Source: Gemmatimonadota bacterium (GTDB lineage: Bacteria; Gemmatimonadota; Gemmatimonadetes; Palauibacterales; Palauibacteraceae). From it: 64,000 nucleotides of DNA. The position numbers and the translations under genes were made by a program. Location of the stretch: contig JAJEEM010000004.1 of NCBI GenBank assembly GCA_022820995.1, positions 41,491-105,490 of the forward strand, in the 5' to 3' direction. Of the stretch, positions 61,014 to 64,000 are shown in pieces; positions within the stretch are counted from its first letter, which is position 1, and the number at the start of each line of letters is the position of its first letter. Below the pieces are notes generated by a model. The model was not told the DNA's origin and did not search any database. It saw only the letters and a list, made by a program, of their open reading frames with translations.

Positions 61014-62240
61014 ATGAGGGACTGCAGGACGAATCGAGCATCACGCGCGGCGACCGCGGCCGGCGTCGCGGCCATCCTGTGCCTGTCATGCGAGTCGGCG
61101 CCGACGGGCCGGGACCGGCTCCTCGATGCCGCCGCCGCCATCGAGCGGCTTTCGAGTCTCGCGTACGAGTATGCGTACGAGGGAACCGGAAGCGCCGCGG
61201 GATCCTACACCGGGAGGGTGCGGCTGCTCAGGGCCGAGGGCGAACCCTCGATCTACTGGGCCGAGCTTCGGCCGTCCCCGTCATGGACGCCCGCTCCGCC
61301 GCCGGGCGAATCGCCGCCGCGCGACGCCCCCGCCGAGGCGCCCGCGCTCATCCTGTCCGGGGGCGGCGATTACGTCGCGGCCCGCGACGAGGCACTGGCC
61401 CGGTTCGGTCACGGGACGGTCTCGGGGGGCTCCGGCCATCTCGTGGCCAACGCCCCCTTTGCGGTACTCCCGGCGTTCACGGACCCGCAGCCGTTCCAGG
61501 CGGAACTCGCGAGCGGCCTGGAACTCGTGAGCCGGGAGACGATCGGCGGCGTGCTGTGCGATGTGCTGCGCGGTACGACGACCGAGTTCGGATCCGCGCA
61601 GGTGTGGTGGCACATCGGGGTCGAGGACGACCTGCCCCGCGCCTTCCGCTGGGAGGCGGATGACGGGAGCGGGGCCCTCGCCTTCGAGATCCGGAGCATC
61701 CTCGTCGATCCGAGGCTCACGCCCGACCAGCTCGCGATCCGCGTGGACCTCCTCGACTCGGCGAGCGAAGAAGTCATCGATGAGGACGCGCGGCGGATCG
61801 AACCCGGCGTTCCGGCGCCCGACTGGACGCTCGAGACGGAAGCGGGCTCGTCCATCCACCTCTCGGAGCTGCGCGGGGCCGTCGTCGTGCTGCATCTCGG
61901 GGCGAGCTGGTGCGTTCCCTGCCGGGACCTCGCCGCCGCCTACGCCGCCTTCCGGGAGCGGTGGACGGCGGAGGACGTCCGGTTCTTCAACCTCAACGCG
62001 TGGGAGGACCCCGATGTGGCTCCCGGGCGGACGGTGCGTGATTGGGGACTCGACGCCCCGCTGCTCCTGCGCGCGGAGCGGATCGCCTACGACTACAGAC
62101 TCGCCTCGGTGCCGGCCCTGTTCGTGGTGGATGCCGCAGGCGATCTCGCGCTCGTCCGAAACCCGACGCTCGCGGATCCCGAGGCCCAGGCAGGCGAACT
62201 CGAGCGGACGCTCCGGACCCTGCTCGGCGCGGATCGCTGA
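61014..62240 (+). CDS. TlpA-like thioredoxin-fold lipoprotein
   Basis: The 408-residue product has a lipoprotein signal (ATAAGVAAILCLSC, Cys26), an N-terminal domain (about 30-255) resembling exported DUF2092/LolA-type proteins (LAYEYAYEGTG, GRVRLLRAEGE), and a C-terminal thioredoxin-fold domain (about 262-408) with the redox motif WCVPC (299-303) and a cis-proline in SVPALFVV. TlpA-like proteins reduce or isomerise disulfides in the periplasm, and the N-terminal domain may provide the target. The ATG at 61014 is supported by the signal; no strong ribosome-binding site is visible. Confidence 0.8.
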   Translation: MRDCRTNRASRAATAAGVAAILCLSCESAPTGRDRLLDAAAAIERLSSLAYEYAYEGTGSAAGSYTGRVRLLRAEGEPSIYWAELRPSPSWTPAPPPGESPPRDAPAEAPALILSGGGDYVAARDEALARFGHGTVSGGSGHLVANAPFAVLPAFTDPQPFQAELASGLELVSRETIGGVLCDVLRGTTTEFGSAQVWWHIGVEDDLPRAFRWEADDGSGALAFEIRSILVDPRLTPDQLAIRVDLLDSASEEVIDEDARRIEPGVPAPDWTLETEAGSSIHLSELRGAVVVLHLGASWCVPCRDLAAAYAAFRERWTAEDVRFFNLNAWEDPDVAPGRTVRDWGLDAPLLLRAERIAYDYRLASVPALFVVDAAGDLALVRNPTLADPEAQAGELERTLRTLLGADR

Positions 62241-62258
62241 CCGCCGGGGCGCCGACCC

Positions 62259-63683
62259 CTACTTGTCGATCGGCAGTCCGCTGGGCACGGTCGCCGGCGC
62301 CAGGTGCGACAGGTCGCGCGCCGCGTCGTCCGTCAGCGACTCGAGGAAGGCGACGAGGTCGTCCGCCTCCGCGTCCTCGAAGCCGATCGGGATCAGGATG
62401 GTGTCCCGCGTCGCGAGGATCTCGTCGAAGTTGTTCAGCAGCGTGCCCCGCAGTTCGGGATCCACCTGCGACACGTCGTAGTCCCGGAGTCGGCTGTCGA
62501 TGCTGTCGTAGTGGACGACGATCGCCTTCAGGGTGGCGAACTGGCCGGCGTGGCCGTACGGCCCCGTGAGTTCGACGTTCCGCATCGGCGGCGTCTTGAA
62601 GAGCCGTCGGTGCGCCGGATCTCCCGTCACGCGCTCGCGCCCGAAGTCGTCGTTACCGCCCGGCCCGTCGCCCAGCCCCGGACCGATCTGCGGGATGGCC
62701 GCGTTGTGGTGCTCGTTGTTGCGGTCGTCGAACTGATCCGTCTCGTGACAGTGCATGCAGCGGATCGTCATGAAGCTCTTCGCGCCGCGCAGCGCCGAAT
62801 CGCTGAGCTGGTCGTTGTCCCCCTTCAGGAAGCGGTCCCACGGGGTGTCGATGAAGGTGAGTTCGGCCACGTAGAAGCCCGCGATCGCGTTCGCCGCGTG
62901 CGCGAAGGACATGTCGTCGAAGGCCGTGCCGGGGTACGCGGCTTCGAACAGGTCCCGGTATTCACCGATCTCTCCCAGCCGCGCCATGAGCGCCGACCAC
63001 ACGCCGGTGAAGTCGTCATCGTCGAGCGCCGCCAGTTCGTTGTCCTCGCCGAAGCCGCGCATCTCCTTGCGCCGCAGCACGGGGATCATGGGCTGCGCCG
63101 ACAGCGCCCCGAACTCGAACACCGCCTGCATCTCCGGCGTCAGCTGGTCGCCGGCCTCGGTCGAGATCGATCCATCATCCAGTTCCTCCACGAACCCGTC
63201 CCAGAAGAACTGCGTAGAGAGATGGAGGTTGAAGAGGGCGGGGGAGTTGCGCGGGATGAACTCGCCCTCGGAGTGCGTCCGGTTCGGGCCCAGGCCTCGC
63301 CCCCCGACGCCGATCGAGAGCGACCGGCCGTCCCCCAGCGCGAAGCTGGGGAGGTGGCAGGTCATGCAGGAGATGTCGCGGTTCCCGCCCAGGATCCGGT
63401 CGAAGGCCAGCGCGCGCCCGAGTTCGACGAGTTCCGGCCGCACGGAGGGCGGGGGCTCGAGGGGGTCGAGGTTCCGGTGGTCCGCGAGCAGCCGCACCGT
63501 GTCGATGAGCATCGCCCGCACGACCTCGGGAGGTGGCGGCGGCGGTGGCGGCGGCGGTTCCGGCGGAGGCGCGGGCGGCGGCGGCGGGACCGGCGGCGTG
63601 ACGGAGCCCTCCCCGCAGGCCGCAAGGCCAAGGAGGATTCCGGCGGCCACGAAGGCGAGAGCCTTCCGAGTGCGATTCAACAT
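62259..63683 (-). CDS. Di-haem cytochrome c peroxidase-like lipoprotein
   Basis: The 474-residue product has a lipobox LAAC (Cys23), a long Pro-rich linker (about 29-53), then the CcpA/MauG-type domain with haem motifs CMTCH (106-110) and CMHCH (309-313). Conserved segments LGRALAFDRILGGNRDISCMTCH, RNSPALFNLHLSTQFFWDG and RTPPMRNVELTGPYGHAG-like FKTPPMRNVELTGPYGHAG are clear. It would reduce hydrogen peroxide with electrons from a periplasmic donor; MauG-like oxidation is an alternative. A cupredoxin gene directly upstream (63722) is a possible donor. ATG 63683 is the start. Confidence 0.9.
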   Translation of the reverse strand: MLNRTRKALAFVAAGILLGLAACGEGSVTPPVPPPPPAPPPEPPPPPPPPPPEVVRAMLIDTVRLLADHRNLDPLEPPPSVRPELVELGRALAFDRILGGNRDISCMTCHLPSFALGDGRSLSIGVGGRGLGPNRTHSEGEFIPRNSPALFNLHLSTQFFWDGFVEELDDGSISTEAGDQLTPEMQAVFEFGALSAQPMIPVLRRKEMRGFGEDNELAALDDDDFTGVWSALMARLGEIGEYRDLFEAAYPGTAFDDMSFAHAANAIAGFYVAELTFIDTPWDRFLKGDNDQLSDSALRGAKSFMTIRCMHCHETDQFDDRNNEHHNAAIPQIGPGLGDGPGGNDDFGRERVTGDPAHRRLFKTPPMRNVELTGPYGHAGQFATLKAIVVHYDSIDSRLRDYDVSQVDPELRGTLLNNFDEILATRDTILIPIGFEDAEADDLVAFLESLTDDAARDLSHLAPATVPSGLPIDK

Positions 63684-63721
63684 GCGGGAAATCTATGCAC
63701 CGGGGTCGCGGAAGGCTCCCG

Positions 63722-64000
63722 TCAGGGACTTTCCACGGTGATTCGCACATCCATCATGTACTCGTGGTAGCGGCAGAAGAACACGTACTCGCCTTCGATC
63801 CTCGGACGGTAGTCCCAGACCGTGCCCGGTCGGAGGTCGTCGCTGTCCACCGCGGTCGCGCCTTCGGGGACCTTGCTGAACTCCACCCGGTGGATGTTCG
63901 TGCCGTTCTGCGTCCACGTGATGGTCGCGTGCCGCCGCACCGTCACGTGGGCTTCCTGATCGTGATTCCCGTCGGGATCGACGAACGTGTCGTCCAGGAT
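63722..64000 (-). CDS. Cupredoxin-domain protein, 5' end beyond the window
   Basis: The minus-strand frame is open to the window edge and ends at 63722. The visible 92 residues (from ILDDTFVDPDGNHDQEAHVTVRRHATITW) form a plastocyanin/azurin-like beta-sandwich. Copper ligands are all there: His in NIHRVEF, Cys in YVFFCRYH, His two residues later and Met in YMMDV. A small blue copper protein is expected, probably exported; the N-terminus with any signal is outside the window. It lies 38 bases upstream of the cytochrome c peroxidase gene, so it may donate electrons to it. Confidence 0.82.
   Translation of the reverse strand: MLDDTFVDPDGNHDQEAHVTVRRHATITWTQNGTNIHRVEFSKVPEGATAVDSDDLRPGTVWDYRPRIEGEYVFFCRYHEYMMDVRITVESP

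Overview
The window is about 64 kb of high-GC bacterial chromosome, densely packed with genes, many starting at GTG or TTG and joined by 1-4 base overlaps. The gene set suggests a diderm with lipopolysaccharide: LptF/LptG, an LpxL-like acyltransferase, an MsbA-like exporter, a TonB-dependent B12 receptor and many lipoproteins. A PorX-type PglZ response regulator, ThyX, 6-bladed beta-propellers and a large Asp-box (sortilin-like) secreted protein together resemble Gemmatimonadota or a relative in the FCB group. That placement is an inference from gene content. I found no tRNA, rRNA, CRISPR array, prophage or complete insertion sequence.

Layout. 1-7.6 kb: a CDP-alcohol phosphatidyltransferase cut by the window edge, a short SSB, an MlaD-type lipid-transport protein, Rho, a 940-residue Asp-box beta-propeller protein and small genes. 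7.7-13 kb: a GyrA/ParC subunit, a lipoprotein translationally coupled to an Nramp-like transporter, and ThyX. 13.9-21.2 kb (minus strand): recF-dciA-gyrB, then a tandemly duplicated module of a small secreted cysteine-bearing protein plus a 6-bladed beta-propeller lipoprotein, with the second propeller copy reduced to a stub, then glpK and thyX. 21.3-30.7 kb: a PAP2 protein, beta-oxidation enzymes (3-hydroxyacyl-CoA dehydrogenase, thiolase), an SPFH protein, an IPMDH-family dehydrogenase, a TPR protein and a CNNM/CorC-type protein. 30.8-31.2 kb: a small non-autonomous transposon whose end supplies the stop codon of a small gene.

31.3-42 kb is an envelope region. One minus-strand operon (GT9 heptosyltransferase, PorX-like regulator, MsbA-like ABC transporter, LpxL-like acyltransferase, GT2, DUF3108 protein) diverges from lptF-lptG, with gmd behind them. 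42-46 kb: a UvrC-like GIY-YIG protein, threonine ammonia-lyase, and an AAA/DUF4143 ATPase preceded by four 23-bp repeats. 46-52 kb: a cobalamin riboswitch controlling btuB, then a DedA/VTT protein, a DmpA-type aminopeptidase and an outer-membrane channel-like protein. 52-62 kb: a probable carbohydrate oxidation set (GMC oxidoreductase with its Tat-exported small subunit, two exported Gfo/Idh/MocA oxidoreductases, a sodium:solute symporter). 61-64 kb: redox proteins (TlpA-like lipoprotein, di-haem cytochrome c peroxidase, cupredoxin).

The strongest candidates for something undescribed are the duplicated small-protein/beta-propeller module with a perfect hairpin at a fixed offset (15.4-17.6 kb), the mariner-type miniature element at 30.8 kb, and the repeat array in front of the DUF4143 ATPase at 44.5 kb.
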